A DNA stretch of 64,000 bases from Methylorubrum populi (GCA_020741775.1 DYYG01000035.1:310001-374000), one strand, 5' to 3'; counted from the stretch's first letter, positions 36,851-47,100 are shown. A program made the numbers and translations. Notes: generated by a model not told the origin, from the letters alone.

Positions 36851-38143
36851 ATGAGCATCGATCAGGGCAACACGACCCGTCGCGGCGTCCTCAAGGGAGC
36901 GGCAGCCGCCCTCGCCTTGGCGGGTGCCGCCCGCGCCGCCTTGCCGGCCGGTGCCTTCGCGCAGGGTGCCGGCCCGGAGGTGAAGGGCGTGAAGCTCGGC
37001 TTCATCGCGCTCACCGACGCGGCGCCGCTGTTCGTCGCTAAGGAGAAGGGCATCTTCGCCAAGTACGGCCTGCCGGAAACGGAGGTGCTGAAGCAGGCCT
37101 CCTGGGGCACCACCCGTGACAACCTCGTGCTCGGCTCCGAGGGCAACGGCATCGACGGCGCCCACATCCTCACGCCGATGCCGTACCTGATCTCCGCCGG
37201 CCGGGTGACGCAGAACAACGTGCCGGTGCCGATGTACATCATGGCCCGGCTCAACCTGAACGGTCAGTGCATCTCGATCTCCAAGGAATATCTCGACCAG
37301 AAGATCGGTCTCGACACCAAGCCGTTCAAAATCGCGCTGGAGAAGAAGAAGGCCTCCGGCAAGGCCGTGAAGGCGGCGATGACCTTCCCCGGCGGCACCC
37401 ACGACCTGTGGATCCGCTACTGGCTCGCCGCCGGCGGCATCGACCCGGACAAGGACATCGAGACCATCGTCGTGCCGCCGCCCCAGATGGTGGCGAACAT
37501 GAAGGTCGGCACGATGGACTGCTTCTGCGTCTGCGAGCCGTGGAACGAGCAGCTCATCCACCAGGGCATCGGCTACACCGCCGTCACCACCGGCGAACTC
37601 TGGAAGGATCACCCGGAGAAGGCCTTCGCCATGCGCGCGGCCTGGGTCGACAAATATCCTAACGCTGCCAAGGCCCTGCTGATGGCGGTGATGGAAGCCC
37701 AGCAATGGTGCGACAAGCCGGAGAATCGCGACGAGATGGCGGCCATCGTCGCCAAGCGTCAGTGGATCAACGTGCCGGTCGCCGATGTGGTCGACCGGAT
37801 GAAGGGCAAGTTCGACTACGGCACCGGCCGCATCGTCGAGAACAGCCCCTTCACCATGAAGTTCTGGGCCGACAACGCCTCCTATCCCTACCGGTCGCAT
37901 GACCTCTGGTTCCTCACCGAGGACATCCGCTGGGGCAAGTTCGACGCGCAGACCGACACCAAGGCACTGATCGCCAAGGTCAACCGCGAGGATCTCTGGC
38001 GCGAGGCCGCCAAGGCGCTCGGCGTCACCAGCCTCCCGGCTTCCACCTCGCGCGGCGTCGAGACGCTGTTCGACGGCAAGGTGTTCGATCCGGAAAACCC
38101 GGCCGCCTACCTCGCCAGCCTCGACATCAAGAAGGTCGCGTGA
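36851..38143 (+). CDS. nrtA: nitrate ABC transporter substrate-binding protein
   Basis: A 430-residue periplasmic binding protein of the NrtA/CmpA family. The N-terminal TTRRGVLKGAAAALALAGAARA is a Tat signal. The body shares the GFIALTDAAPLFVAKEKGIF and GTHDLWIRYWLAAGGI motifs of nitrate binders. I use ATG 36851, which begins the Tat signal. The gene follows a sigma54 promoter and ANTAR-type leader and overlaps nrtB by 1 bp. Cyanate and bicarbonate binders look alike, but the cluster points to nitrate. Confidence 0.92.
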   Translation: MSIDQGNTTRRGVLKGAAAALALAGAARAALPAGAFAQGAGPEVKGVKLGFIALTDAAPLFVAKEKGIFAKYGLPETEVLKQASWGTTRDNLVLGSEGNGIDGAHILTPMPYLISAGRVTQNNVPVPMYIMARLNLNGQCISISKEYLDQKIGLDTKPFKIALEKKKASGKAVKAAMTFPGGTHDLWIRYWLAAGGIDPDKDIETIVVPPPQMVANMKVGTMDCFCVCEPWNEQLIHQGIGYTAVTTGELWKDHPEKAFAMRAAWVDKYPNAAKALLMAVMEAQQWCDKPENRDEMAAIVAKRQWINVPVADVVDRMKGKFDYGTGRIVENSPFTMKFWADNASYPYRSHDLWFLTEDIRWGKFDAQTDTKALIAKVNREDLWREAAKALGVTSLPASTSRGVETLFDGKVFDPENPAAYLASLDIKKVA

Positions 38144-39000
38144 TGGCCACCGGAGCAACCCTCGCCGCAACCCGCGACCGCGCCGCCAAGGTTCGCGGCC
38201 CCCTCGTGACCCTGGCGGGCCTGCGCGGCATCGCTGCCCGGGTCCTGCCGCCGCTCGTCGTCCTGGCGGGCTTCCTGCTGCTGTGGGAGGTGCTGTGCTC
38301 CTCTCCGACCGCCGGCCTGCCGCCGCCCTCGCGGGTGGTGGCCGAGGCCTGGGACATCATCGTCGATCCGTTCTACGACAACGGCGGCACCGATAAGGGC
38401 CTGTTCTGGCACATCACGGCGAGCCTCCAGCGGGTCGCGCTGGGCTTCGCCCTGGCGGTGGTGGCGGGCGTTCTGCTCGGCACCCTGGTCGGCCAGTCCG
38501 AATGGGCGATGCGCGGCCTCGATCCGATCTTCCAGGTCCTGCGGACGATCCCGCCGCTGGCTTGGCTGCCGCTGTCGCTGGCCGCCTTCCGAGACGGGCA
38601 GCCGAGCGCGATCTTCGTGATCTTCATCACCTCGATCTGGCCGATCATCATCAACACCGCCGTCGGCATCCGCAACATTCCGCAGGACTACCGCAACGTC
38701 GCCGCCGTGATCCGGCTCAACCCGATCGAGTTCTTTGTGAAGATCATGCTGCCCTCCGCAGCGCCATACATCTTCACCGGTCTTCGCATCGGCGTCGGCC
38801 TGTCCTGGCTCGCCATCGTCGCGGCCGAGATGCTGATCGGCGGCGTCGGCATCGGCTTCTTCATCTGGGACGCGTGGAATTCCTCGCACATCAGCGAGAT
38901 CATCGTCGCCCTGGTCTATGTCGGGCTCATCGGCTTCGTCCTCGACCGTCTGGTCGCCGGCGTCGGCGTGCTCGTCACCCGCGGCACCAGCGCAGCCTGA
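38143..39000 (+). CDS. nrtB: nitrate ABC transporter permease
   Basis: A 285-residue inner-membrane permease of the NrtB/SsuC type with about six membrane segments. The EAA-type ATPase-contact loop is near DYRNVAAVIRLNPIEFFVKIMLPSAAPYI. Translation starts at ATG in a TGATG overlap with nrtA, so the two are coupled. It forms the channel for the nitrate uptake complex with NrtA and NrtD. Confidence 0.92.
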   Translation: MATGATLAATRDRAAKVRGPLVTLAGLRGIAARVLPPLVVLAGFLLLWEVLCSSPTAGLPPPSRVVAEAWDIIVDPFYDNGGTDKGLFWHITASLQRVALGFALAVVAGVLLGTLVGQSEWAMRGLDPIFQVLRTIPPLAWLPLSLAAFRDGQPSAIFVIFITSIWPIIINTAVGIRNIPQDYRNVAAVIRLNPIEFFVKIMLPSAAPYIFTGLRIGVGLSWLAIVAAEMLIGGVGIGFFIWDAWNSSHISEIIVALVYVGLIGFVLDRLVAGVGVLVTRGTSAA

Positions 39001-39012
39001 GGGACGAACATC

Positions 39013-39807
39013 ATGGCCCATCTCTCCCTCTCCCAGGTCGGCATCACCTTCCGCCGCGGCGGCAAGACATCGGAAGTCTTGCGCGACGTGAACCTCGACA
39101 TCGCCAAGGGCGAGTTCGTCTCGATCATCGGGCATTCGGGTTGCGGCAAGTCGACGGTGCTCAACATCGTCGCCGGCCTGCTCAAGGCCTCGACCGGCGG
39201 CGTGCTCCTCGACGGCAAGGAGGTGAATGCCCCCGGCCCCGACCGCGCCGTGGTGTTCCAGAACCACTCGCTCCTGCCCTGGCTCACCGTGCGCGAGAAC
39301 GTGGCGCTCGCCGTCGACAAGGTGCTCAGGGGCAAGAAGTCGAAGGCCGAGCGGGCCCAGTGGATCGAGCACAACCTCGCCCTCGTGAACATGATGCACG
39401 CCGCCGACAAGCGCCCGGCGGAGATCTCCGGCGGCATGAAGCAGCGCGTCGGCATCGCCCGCGCGCTCGCCATGGAACCGACCGTGCTCCTGATGGACGA
39501 GCCGTTCGGGGCGCTCGACGCGCTCACCCGCGCCCACCTTCAGGACCAGTTGATGGAGATCCAGACGCGCCTGCGGAACACCGTCATCATGATCACCCAC
39601 GACGTGGACGAGGCGGTGCTGCTCTCCGACCGCATCGTGATGATGACCAACGGGCCCTCCGCCACCATCGGCGAGATCCTGCCCGTGGATCTGCCCCGCC
39701 CACGTCGCCGGCTCGATCTGGTGGAGGACGCCACCTACGTTCACGCGCGTGCCGCAGTCTTGGAATTTCTCTATGCCCGGCATGCCAGGCCCGCCCTCGC
39801 GGCGTGA
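39013..39807 (+). CDS. nrtD: nitrate ABC transporter ATP-binding protein
   Basis: A 264-residue ATPase with Walker A GHSGCGKST, Q-loop VVFQNHSLLPWL, signature SGGMKQRVGIARAL, Walker B VLLMDEPFGALD and switch His in MITHDVDEAV. It powers the NrtAB importer. It lacks the extra C-terminal NrtA-like domain of the cyanobacterial NrtC subunit. It lies 12 bp after nrtB. Confidence 0.92.
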   Translation: MAHLSLSQVGITFRRGGKTSEVLRDVNLDIAKGEFVSIIGHSGCGKSTVLNIVAGLLKASTGGVLLDGKEVNAPGPDRAVVFQNHSLLPWLTVRENVALAVDKVLRGKKSKAERAQWIEHNLALVNMMHAADKRPAEISGGMKQRVGIARALAMEPTVLLMDEPFGALDALTRAHLQDQLMEIQTRLRNTVIMITHDVDEAVLLSDRIVMMTNGPSATIGEILPVDLPRPRRRLDLVEDATYVHARAAVLEFLYARHARPALAA

Positions 39808-39834
39808 CTTGGTAAACCGGGGGGGCGTGACTTG

Positions 39835-41055
39835 ATGAGCATGAAGGAAAGACTTGTCGTCGTCGGTAACGGGATGGCTTCGCTTCGCTTCCTGGAGCGG
39901 CTGACCGAGCGGGCGCCGGGCCGCTACGATGTGACCGTGGTCGGCGCCGAGCCGGTGGCGGCCTACAACCGGGTGCTGCTCTCCTCGCTGCTCGGCGGCG
40001 AGGTGGACGAGGCGGCCTGCGGCTTCCGTCCCCTGTCCTGGTACGAGGAGCACGGCATCCGCCTCGTTACCGGCGCGCCGGTGACGGAGATCGACCGGGC
40101 CAACCGCCTCGCCGTCGTCGGGGAGACGCATGTCCTGCCCTATGACCGGCTGGTCCTGGCGGTGGGCTCGCTGCCGATCCGGCTGCCCCTTCCGGGCATC
40201 GACCTGCCCGGCGTCCTGACCTTCCGCGACTTCGCCGACGTGGCGGCGATCCGGAAGGCGGCGGTGGCTCACGCCAAGGCGGTGGTGATCGGCGGCGGCC
40301 TGCTCGGGCTGGAAGCCGCCGTCGGGCTCGCCCGGCTCGGAGTCGAGACCACCCTCGTCCACGTCATGGACCGGGTGATGGAGCGCCAGCTCGATCACAG
40401 CGCCGCCCGCCTCGTGCGCGCGGCGATGGAGGCCAGGGGCGTGCGGATGCTGCTCTCGGCCGACACCGCCGCCATCGAGGGCGACGGCCGGGTCGAGCGC
40501 TTGGTGATGAAGGACGGCACGGTGGTGCCGGCGGATCTCGTGGTGATGTCGGTCGGCATCCGCGCCTCGATGGCGCTGGCGCAATCCTGCGGGCTCGCCT
40601 GCGGACGCGGCATCACCGTCGACGACCGCATGACCACTTCGGACCCGGCGATCCATGCGCTGGGCGAATGCGCGGAGCACAGAGGCGTGGTTTACGGCCT
40701 CGTCGAGCCCGCCTACGAGCAGGCCGAAGTGCTGTCGCGCCATCTCGTCGGCGAAGCGGCGGCCTATTCCGGCACGTCCCTTGCCACGAGCCTCAAGGTG
40801 TCGGGCCTGCCGGTCTTCTCGGCCGGGCTGGTCGATACGCCGGACGGCGCCGAGGCGATCGTGATGCACGACGCCGCCGCCGGGCTCTACCGCAAACTGA
40901 TCGTCATCGACGGGCGGCTCGCAGGAGCCGTCTTCGTCGGCGACATCTCGGAGCAGGCGCGCTGCAAGGAGCTGATCCGCTCCGGCGCGCCGCTCTCCCC
41001 TGACGACCGGGACGATCTGATGTTCGGCCCGGCCCCGAAAACCCTCGCAGCGTGA
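39835..41055 (+). CDS. FAD-dependent pyridine nucleotide oxidoreductase (NirB N-terminal/NasB-like)
   Basis: A 406-residue flavoprotein with two dinucleotide-binding folds (VVVGNGMASLRFLERL near the start; VVIGGGLLGLEAAVGLARLG near 150) and the GECAEHRGVVYGLVEPAYEQA segment of the NirB reductase module. It ends where NirB would continue into its BFD-like and siroheme parts, so it is a stand-alone reductase that could pass NAD(P)H electrons to nitrate or nitrite reductase. ATG 39835 follows a G-rich site. Confidence 0.85.
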   Translation: MSMKERLVVVGNGMASLRFLERLTERAPGRYDVTVVGAEPVAAYNRVLLSSLLGGEVDEAACGFRPLSWYEEHGIRLVTGAPVTEIDRANRLAVVGETHVLPYDRLVLAVGSLPIRLPLPGIDLPGVLTFRDFADVAAIRKAAVAHAKAVVIGGGLLGLEAAVGLARLGVETTLVHVMDRVMERQLDHSAARLVRAAMEARGVRMLLSADTAAIEGDGRVERLVMKDGTVVPADLVVMSVGIRASMALAQSCGLACGRGITVDDRMTTSDPAIHALGECAEHRGVVYGLVEPAYEQAEVLSRHLVGEAAAYSGTSLATSLKVSGLPVFSAGLVDTPDGAEAIVMHDAAAGLYRKLIVIDGRLAGAVFVGDISEQARCKELIRSGAPLSPDDRDDLMFGPAPKTLAA

Positions 41056-41066
41056 GTGAGGCAGCG

Positions 41067-42857
41067 ATGGCAGACGATTTCAACGCCGAGCAGAAGCGCT
41101 ATCTGGAAGGCTTCGCCTCCGGCATCGCGGCGGCCCGGATGACCGGCGGGCTGGCGATCGGGCAGACGGCCGCGAGCGCGCCGTCCGAGCCGACAGGGCC
41201 GGACGCGATCCACATCAAGGCGCAGGACCGCACCGTGAAGGACGGCGGCAAGCTCTGCGACCAGGAGAAGTGGAAGCGCGCCGAGAACCCGTTCGACGGC
41301 CATAACCGCCTGATCGCCGAGGCCGCGACCGGCAAGGCGCCCAAGCCGGAGGACAATTTCCGCTGGCGCTATCACGGCCTGTTCTGGGTCGCCCCGACCC
41401 AGACCTCGTATATGTGCCGCCTGCGCATCCCCAACGGGATCCTGCAGCACTGGCAATTCGCCGGCATCGCCGACCTCGCCGACAAGCATGGCGGCCCCTA
41501 CAGCCACGTCACGACCCGCGCCAACCTTCAGGTGCGCGAGATCGCGCCGGAGCACGGCCAGGCCTTTCTCGACGGGCTGGTCGATCTCGGCCTCACCGCC
41601 CGCGGCTCCGGCGCGGACAACATCCGCAACGTCACAGGCTCCCCGACCGCCGGCATCGACGCGCAGGAATTGCTCGACACCCGGCCGCTGGCCAAGTCCT
41701 GGCACAACTGGATCCTCAACGACCGCTCGCTGTTCGGCCTGCCGCGCAAGTTCAACGTCGCCTTCGACGGCGGCGGCGTGATGCCGGTGCTGGAGGAGAC
41801 CAACGATATCGGCTTCCAGGCGATCGAGGTGCTGGAGGGCGCTGCCGTCCCCGCCGGCATCTGGATGCGCCTCGTGCTCGGCGGCATCTCCGGCCACAAG
41901 GATCTCGCCCGCGACACCGGCATCGTCCTCCGGCCCGAGGAGTGCAACCAAGTCGCCGACGCGATCCTGCGGGTCTTCATCGAGAACGGTGACCGGACCA
42001 ACCGCAACAAAGCCCGCATGAAGTACGTCCTCGACGCCTGGGGCTTCGACAAGTACCTCGCCGCCGTCGAGGAAAAGCTCGGCCGCAAGCTCGAACGGGT
42101 CGCCCCCGAGCACGTGGCGCCGAGGAAGCCCACCGACCGCTTCAGCCATGTCGGCGTGCACAAGCAGGTGCAGCCGGGCCTGAACTGGATCGGCGTGGTG
42201 CTCCCCGTCGGTAAGATGACCACCGACGAGATGCGCGAACTCGCCAAGATCTCCGCCGAGTGCGGCGACGGCCAGATCCGCCTCACCGTCTGGCAGAACT
42301 TCATCTTCTCCGGCGTGCCGGACGCCAGGGTGGCGGAGGTGGAGGCGCGGGTCGCGGCTTTGGGCCTCACCACCAAGGCCGCCGGCATCCGCTCCGGGCT
42401 CGTGGCCTGCACCGGCGCCCGCGGCTGCAAATTCGCCGCCGCCGACACCAAGGGCCACGCGATGATCATCGCCGATCATGTCGAGCGGGCGGTCCCCGGC
42501 CTCGACGTGCCGGTGAACGTCCACCTCACCGGCTGCCACCATTCCTGCGCCCAGCATTATATCGGCGATATCGGCCTGATCGGCGCCAAGGTCGTCGTCT
42601 CGGAGGAGGGCGACACCGTCGAGGGCTACGACATCGTGGTCGGCGGCGGTTTCGCCGAGAACCCGAAGATCGGCACCGAGATCTGGAAGGCGGTGAAGGC
42701 CGAGGACGCGCCCTCCCGCGTCGAGGCCCTGCTCAACGCCTATCTCGCCCGCCGCCTTGGCCCGGAGGAGAGCTTCCAGGCCTTCACCGCGCGCACCGGC
42801 CCCGAGGCCCTGCGCGACGCCGCCGAAGAACAACCTGCCCTCAAGGCCGCCGCATGA
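41067..42857 (+). CDS. nirA: siroheme [4Fe-4S] nitrite (or sulfite) reductase, NirA type
   Basis: A 596-residue protein with the duplicated ferredoxin-like and siroheme domains of NirA/CysI. The cluster ligands are CTGARGC (C-x5-C) and GCHHSC (C-x3-C) in the last third. It reduces nitrite to ammonium in the cytoplasm with six electrons. The nitrate genes around it favour nitrite over sulfite as substrate. GTG 41052 is an alternative start, but ATG 41067 has a GAGG site. It overlaps the next gene by 4 bp (ATGA). Confidence 0.88.
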   Translation: MADDFNAEQKRYLEGFASGIAAARMTGGLAIGQTAASAPSEPTGPDAIHIKAQDRTVKDGGKLCDQEKWKRAENPFDGHNRLIAEAATGKAPKPEDNFRWRYHGLFWVAPTQTSYMCRLRIPNGILQHWQFAGIADLADKHGGPYSHVTTRANLQVREIAPEHGQAFLDGLVDLGLTARGSGADNIRNVTGSPTAGIDAQELLDTRPLAKSWHNWILNDRSLFGLPRKFNVAFDGGGVMPVLEETNDIGFQAIEVLEGAAVPAGIWMRLVLGGISGHKDLARDTGIVLRPEECNQVADAILRVFIENGDRTNRNKARMKYVLDAWGFDKYLAAVEEKLGRKLERVAPEHVAPRKPTDRFSHVGVHKQVQPGLNWIGVVLPVGKMTTDEMRELAKISAECGDGQIRLTVWQNFIFSGVPDARVAEVEARVAALGLTTKAAGIRSGLVACTGARGCKFAAADTKGHAMIIADHVERAVPGLDVPVNVHLTGCHHSCAQHYIGDIGLIGAKVVVSEEGDTVEGYDIVVGGGFAENPKIGTEIWKAVKAEDAPSRVEALLNAYLARRLGPEESFQAFTARTGPEALRDAAEEQPALKAAA

Positions 42858-44461
42858 CCCAGCACGTCGCGCCCCCGCTCGTTCTCATCCCCGAGAGCGC
42901 CCCCTTCAACCCCGACCAGCGCTCCTGGCTGTCGGGCTACTTCGCCGCTCTCCTCGGCCCGGCCGTGGAAGGCGCCACCGCGCTGGCCCCCGGCGAGATG
43001 CCCGGCAGCGCGAAGAAGCTCGCCGACAACGACGACGCGCCCTGGCACGACCCGTCCATGCCGATCACCGACCGCATGGATCTGGCCAAGGACAAGTCGG
43101 AGCCGCAGAAGCTGATGGCCGCCATGGCCCAGCAGGATTGCGGCCAGTGCGGCTACAATTGCGCCGACTATGCCAACGCGATCTTCCTCAAGAGCGAGGA
43201 GCGCCTGAACCTTTGCCAGCCCGGCGGCAAAGAGACCCTGCGGATGCTGAAGAAGCTGGAGGAGGAGTTCGCCGCCTCCGGCGGCACGGCGGCGACTCCG
43301 GCGGCGGAAGCGGGCACTGCGCCGAAGAAGGAGCCGGAACTCGGCCCGCTCGGCTATTGCCGAGAGAACCCGGTCGAGGCGACCTTCCTCTCCCGCACTC
43401 GCCTCAATGCGCCGGGCGGCGAGAAGGAGACCTGGCATATCGAGATCGATCTGGCGGGCACGCCGATCGCGTATGAAGCCGGCGATTCCCTCGGGCTGTT
43501 CCCCGCCAACGCCCCGGCCCTGGTCGATGCGGTGATCGCCGAACTCGGCGCCCGGCCCGAGCGGATGATCGGCGGCAAGAGCCTGCGCACCCGGCTGCTG
43601 ACCGAGTATTCCCTCGGCGCGGCGCCCGATAACCTCTACCAGCTGCTCTCGCTGCTGACCTCGGGCGAGGCCCGGAAGAAGGCGCAGGCCCTGGCGGCGG
43701 GCGAGGACCCGGACGGCGACGCGCAATATCTCGACGTGCTCGGCGCCCTCCACAAGTTCCCGGGCGCCCGACCGGATGCCGAGGTGTTTCTCGAAGCCCT
43801 CGACGAGCTGCAGCCGCGGCTCTACTCGATCTCCTCCTCGCCGAAGATGGACAAGGGCCGGGTGTCGCTCACCGTCGATGCGGTGCGCTACACCCACCGC
43901 TCGCGGCTGCGCCTGGGGGTCGCCTCGACCCATCTCGGCGAGCGCCTGCCCGAGCAGACCAAGGTCCGGATCTACCTCCAGAAGGCGCACGGCTTCGGCC
44001 TGCCGGAGGATCTGTCCAAGGACGTGATCATGTGCGGTCCCGGCACCGGCGTCGCGCCCTTCCGTTCCTTCCTGCGCGAACGCGCCGCCACCGGGGCTCC
44101 CGGCCGCAACTGGCTGTTCTACGGCCACCAGCGGCAGGCCTCGGACTTCTTCTACAAGGAGGAGCTGAACGGCCTGAAAGACCAGAAGGTGCTCACCCGT
44201 CTCTCGCTCGCATGGTCGCGGGACGGCGGCGAGAAGACCTACGTGCAGGACCGGATGCGGGAGAACGGCGCCGAGCTGTGGAAGTGGCTGGAGGGCGGCG
44301 CCCATTTCTACGTCTGCGGCGATGCCAAGCGCATGGCCAAGGACGTGGAGCGGGCGATCATCGACGTCGCCGCCCAGTTCGGGGGCAAGAACCCCGACGA
44401 GGCGGTGGCCTATCTCGCCGCCCTGAAGAAGGCCGGGCGCTATCAGGCCGACGTGTACTGA
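42854..44461 (+). CDS. Fe-S/FAD/NAD(P)H reductase partner of the siroheme reductase
   Basis: A 535-residue protein with an unusual order of parts. After a leader of about 90 residues comes a PF04060-type [4Fe-4S] segment (C96, C99, C103, C121: DCGQCGYNCADYANAI...LCQPGG). Then comes a CysJ-like FAD domain (RLYSISSSP) and an NAD(P)-binding domain (MCGPGTGVAPFRSFL; YVCGDAKRMAKDV). No flavodoxin domain is present. The product is often called sulfite reductase subunit alpha. Translational coupling to nirA suggests it feeds electrons to that enzyme. It converges on the LysR gene with a 19-bp overlap. Confidence 0.87.
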   Translation: MTQHVAPPLVLIPESAPFNPDQRSWLSGYFAALLGPAVEGATALAPGEMPGSAKKLADNDDAPWHDPSMPITDRMDLAKDKSEPQKLMAAMAQQDCGQCGYNCADYANAIFLKSEERLNLCQPGGKETLRMLKKLEEEFAASGGTAATPAAEAGTAPKKEPELGPLGYCRENPVEATFLSRTRLNAPGGEKETWHIEIDLAGTPIAYEAGDSLGLFPANAPALVDAVIAELGARPERMIGGKSLRTRLLTEYSLGAAPDNLYQLLSLLTSGEARKKAQALAAGEDPDGDAQYLDVLGALHKFPGARPDAEVFLEALDELQPRLYSISSSPKMDKGRVSLTVDAVRYTHRSRLRLGVASTHLGERLPEQTKVRIYLQKAHGFGLPEDLSKDVIMCGPGTGVAPFRSFLRERAATGAPGRNWLFYGHQRQASDFFYKEELNGLKDQKVLTRLSLAWSRDGGEKTYVQDRMRENGAELWKWLEGGAHFYVCGDAKRMAKDVERAIIDVAAQFGGKNPDEAVAYLAALKKAGRYQADVY

Positions 44462-45390
44462 GGGTTCGTCCCCCCGGCCGCCCCACCGGCGGCCGGGTTG
44501 ACCCGCGGGTCCGCGCGCAGCCGCGCCGCGGCGAGATCGACGAAGGCCCGCACCTTGGCTGGTGCCCGGCGGCCCTCCGGGCTCACCACGTGGATCGGAA
44601 CCGGTGCCTCCTCATGCTCGGCGAGCAGGATCCGCAGGCGCCCCTCCGCCACCGCCGGGGCGACCTGATAGGACAGGAGGCGGGCGATCCCCCAGCCGTC
44701 GATTGCCGCCGCCAAAGCCGCGTCGACCGTGCTGCACAGGAGCCGGGACTGGACCGTCACGCTCATGCGCCGGTCGGGTCCGAAGCGCCATTCCGGTAGG
44801 GCGCCGGGACTGGTCGAGCCGATCACGGCATGGTCGCGCAGATCCCGGGGTGAGGCCGGCACGCCGTGCCGTTCGAGATAGGCCGGCGCGGCGCAGACCA
44901 CCTGGCGCACGCTGCCGACCCGGATCGCGGTGAGCCCGGAATCGGCCAGATGCCCGATCCGCACGCCGACATCGATGCCCTCCTCGATCATGTTGACCAC
45001 CCGGTCGAGGAACAGGGCCCGCACCGATACGGCCGCGTGGCGTGCGAGATAATCGGTCACCACCGGCAGGACGTAGAGACGGCCGAACTGCACCGGCGCG
45101 GTCAGCGTCAGCGTTCCGGCCGGCGTCGCGGTGGAGCCGCCGGCGGCGGCCTCCGCCTCCTCCAGATCCGCGAGGATGCGGCGGCAATCCTCGAGATAGC
45201 GTCCGCCCGCCTCGGTGAGCTTGACCGAGCGCGTGGTGCGGACGAACAGCCGCGCCCCGATCCTCTCTTCGAGCGCCGCGACCGTCCGCGTCACGGCGGG
45301 CGGACTCATGGCGAGATGGCGCGCCGCCGACGCGAAGCCGCCGCGCTCCGCCACCTTCACGAAGACCCGCATCGCCTGCCAGCGATCCAT
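44443..45390 (-). CDS. LysR-family transcription regulator
   Basis: A 315-residue regulator with an N-terminal winged helix-turn-helix ([36 protein letters not shown]) and a C-terminal effector domain of the type often seen near GST or oxidoreductase genes. It is divergent from the GST gene with a 142-bp intergenic region where it probably binds. Its 3' end overlaps the reductase gene of the nitrate cluster, but the arrangement points to the GST operon as its target. Confidence 0.9.
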   Translation of the reverse strand: MDRWQAMRVFVKVAERGGFASAARHLAMSPPAVTRTVAALEERIGARLFVRTTRSVKLTEAGGRYLEDCRRILADLEEAEAAAGGSTATPAGTLTLTAPVQFGRLYVLPVVTDYLARHAAVSVRALFLDRVVNMIEEGIDVGVRIGHLADSGLTAIRVGSVRQVVCAAPAYLERHGVPASPRDLRDHAVIGSTSPGALPEWRFGPDRRMSVTVQSRLLCSTVDAALAAAIDGWGIARLLSYQVAPAVAEGRLRILLAEHEEAPVPIHVVSPEGRRAPAKVRAFVDLAAARLRADPRVNPAAGGAAGGTNPQYTSA

Positions 45391-45532
45391 CGCGCTCCCT
45401 CCCCCGCGAAGGACGGAGGATTATTCCGTTCAGCGCAACAGTCGATTACGAAGAACGTCGCTTCACGTCACCGCCGATCAGCAGTCTGATGGCGCCTGCG
45501 GCCGATCCCGCGGCCGGAAGGAGACGTATCCC

Positions 45533-46159
45533 GTGAAGCTCTACAGCCTGTCGCTCTCGGGCCATGCCCACCGGGCCCGCCTGTTCCTGTCGCTGCTCGG
45601 CCTGCCCTACGAGGTCGTCGAGGTCGATCTCGCCGGTGGCCAGCACAAGTCGCCGGACTTCCTGGCGCTCAATCCATTCGGCCAGGTGCCCGTCCTCGAC
45701 GATGACGGGACCATCGTGCCGGATTCGAACGCGATCCTGGTCTACCTCGCCAAGAAGCTCGGGCGCGGCGACTGGTTGCCCGAGGATCCCGAGGGCGCGG
45801 CACGGGTGCAGCGCTGGCTCTCGGTCGCGTCCGGCCCGATCGCCTTCGGCCCCGCCGCCGCCCGCCTCGTCACGCTGTTCGGCGCCTCCTTCGATACGAA
45901 GGAGGTGATTGCCCGCGCCCACACGATCCTCAGGCTCATCGATGCCGAATTGTCGGCCCGCGACTGGCTCGCCGCCGGACACCCGACCATCGCGGATGTC
46001 GCACTCTACAGCTACATCGCCGTCGCGCCGGAGGGGAATGTCGATCTCGCGCCCTATGCCCAAGTCCGCGCCTGGCTCGCCCGCATCGAGGCGCTGCCCG
46101 GCTTCGAGCCCCTGCCGCGATCGGCGGTCGGCCTCAGCGCAGAGGAGGGCAGAGCATGA
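45533..46159 (+). CDS. glutathione S-transferase
   Basis: A 208-residue GST with the thioredoxin-like N-domain ([36 protein letters not shown]-binding [19 protein letters not shown]) and a helical C-domain ([20 protein letters not shown], the N-capping D motif). GTG 45533 follows AAGGAG and gives the usual family N-terminus; the tracked ORF runs 106 codons further upstream through the LysR start region. It overlaps the next gene by 4 bp (ATGA). Confidence 0.92.
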   Translation: MKLYSLSLSGHAHRARLFLSLLGLPYEVVEVDLAGGQHKSPDFLALNPFGQVPVLDDDGTIVPDSNAILVYLAKKLGRGDWLPEDPEGAARVQRWLSVASGPIAFGPAAARLVTLFGASFDTKEVIARAHTILRLIDAELSARDWLAAGHPTIADVALYSYIAVAPEGNVDLAPYAQVRAWLARIEALPGFEPLPRSAVGLSAEEGRA

Positions 46160-47100
46160 ACGAGTCGCTCCCCCACGCCGCGCCCTGGCACCGGGGCGAA
46201 GTGGCGCTCCAGGAGAGTGTCGGCATCGCCGGGCGCATGGCCGAACTCGGGCCGAAGGTGATCCGGGATCATCTGATCGCGCAGCACCGGGAGTTCTTTC
46301 CGCTGCTGCCCTTCGTGGTGATCGGGGCGGTGGACCAGGCGGGGCACCCCTGGGCGACCCTGCGGGCCGGGCCGCCGGGCTTTCTCCACGCGCCGGACCC
46401 GTTCCACCTGCGGGTCGAGGCGGGGCGCGAGGGCGACGATCCCGCCGAGGCGGGCCTGGAGGACGGGGAGGGGGTCGCCCTGCTCGGCATCGAACTCGCC
46501 ACCCGCCGCCGCAACCGACTCAACGGCACGCTCCGCCGCGAGGGGCCGGACGGCTTCACGGTGCGCGTGGCGCAGAGTTTCGGCAATTGCCCGAAATACA
46601 TCCGGGTCCGGCAGGAGGCGTCTGCGGCGGCAATGGTGGCGAGCCGGCCGCCTCCGGTGGTGTCGGATCGCCTCGATGACGTCGCGCGGGCGCGGATCGC
46701 GGCCGCCGACACCTTCTTCGTCGCCACCTTCATCGAGGAGGCCGGCTCGCGTCAGGTCGATGTCTCGCACAGGGGAGGGCCGGCCGGCTTCGTGCGGATC
46801 GGCGAGGATGGCTCCCTCGCGATCCCGGATTACTCCGGCAACCGCTTCTTCAACACCCTCGGCAACGTGATGGCCAATTCCCGTGCCGGGCTCGTCTTCC
46901 CGGATTTCTCGACCGGGGATCTGCTTCAGATGACCGGGCGGGCCGAAATCGTGCTCGATCCGGCCCGGTTCGGGGACATCGCGGGCGCCGAACGGCTCTG
47001 GCTCTTCCACCCGGAACGGGTCGTCCTCCGGGCCCAGGCGCTGCCGCTGCGCTTCGCCCCGGCCGATCTTCAGCCGGATTTCCGCCCGCACCGGATATAG
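46156..47100 (+). CDS. pyridoxamine 5'-phosphate oxidase-family FMN-binding protein
   Basis: A 314-residue protein with a split-barrel flavin-reductase/PNPOx fold. The central part ([14 protein letters not shown]...[15 protein letters not shown]) and the [28 protein letters not shown] segment are typical. An N-terminal half-domain ([23 protein letters not shown]) repeats the fold. It is translationally coupled to the GST gene and may detoxify or reduce an electrophile with it. It converges on the next gene with a 31-bp overlap. Confidence 0.85.
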   Translation: MNESLPHAAPWHRGEVALQESVGIAGRMAELGPKVIRDHLIAQHREFFPLLPFVVIGAVDQAGHPWATLRAGPPGFLHAPDPFHLRVEAGREGDDPAEAGLEDGEGVALLGIELATRRRNRLNGTLRREGPDGFTVRVAQSFGNCPKYIRVRQEASAAAMVASRPPPVVSDRLDDVARARIAAADTFFVATFIEEAGSRQVDVSHRGGPAGFVRIGEDGSLAIPDYSGNRFFNTLGNVMANSRAGLVFPDFSTGDLLQMTGRAEIVLDPARFGDIAGAERLWLFHPERVVLRAQALPLRFAPADLQPDFRPHRI

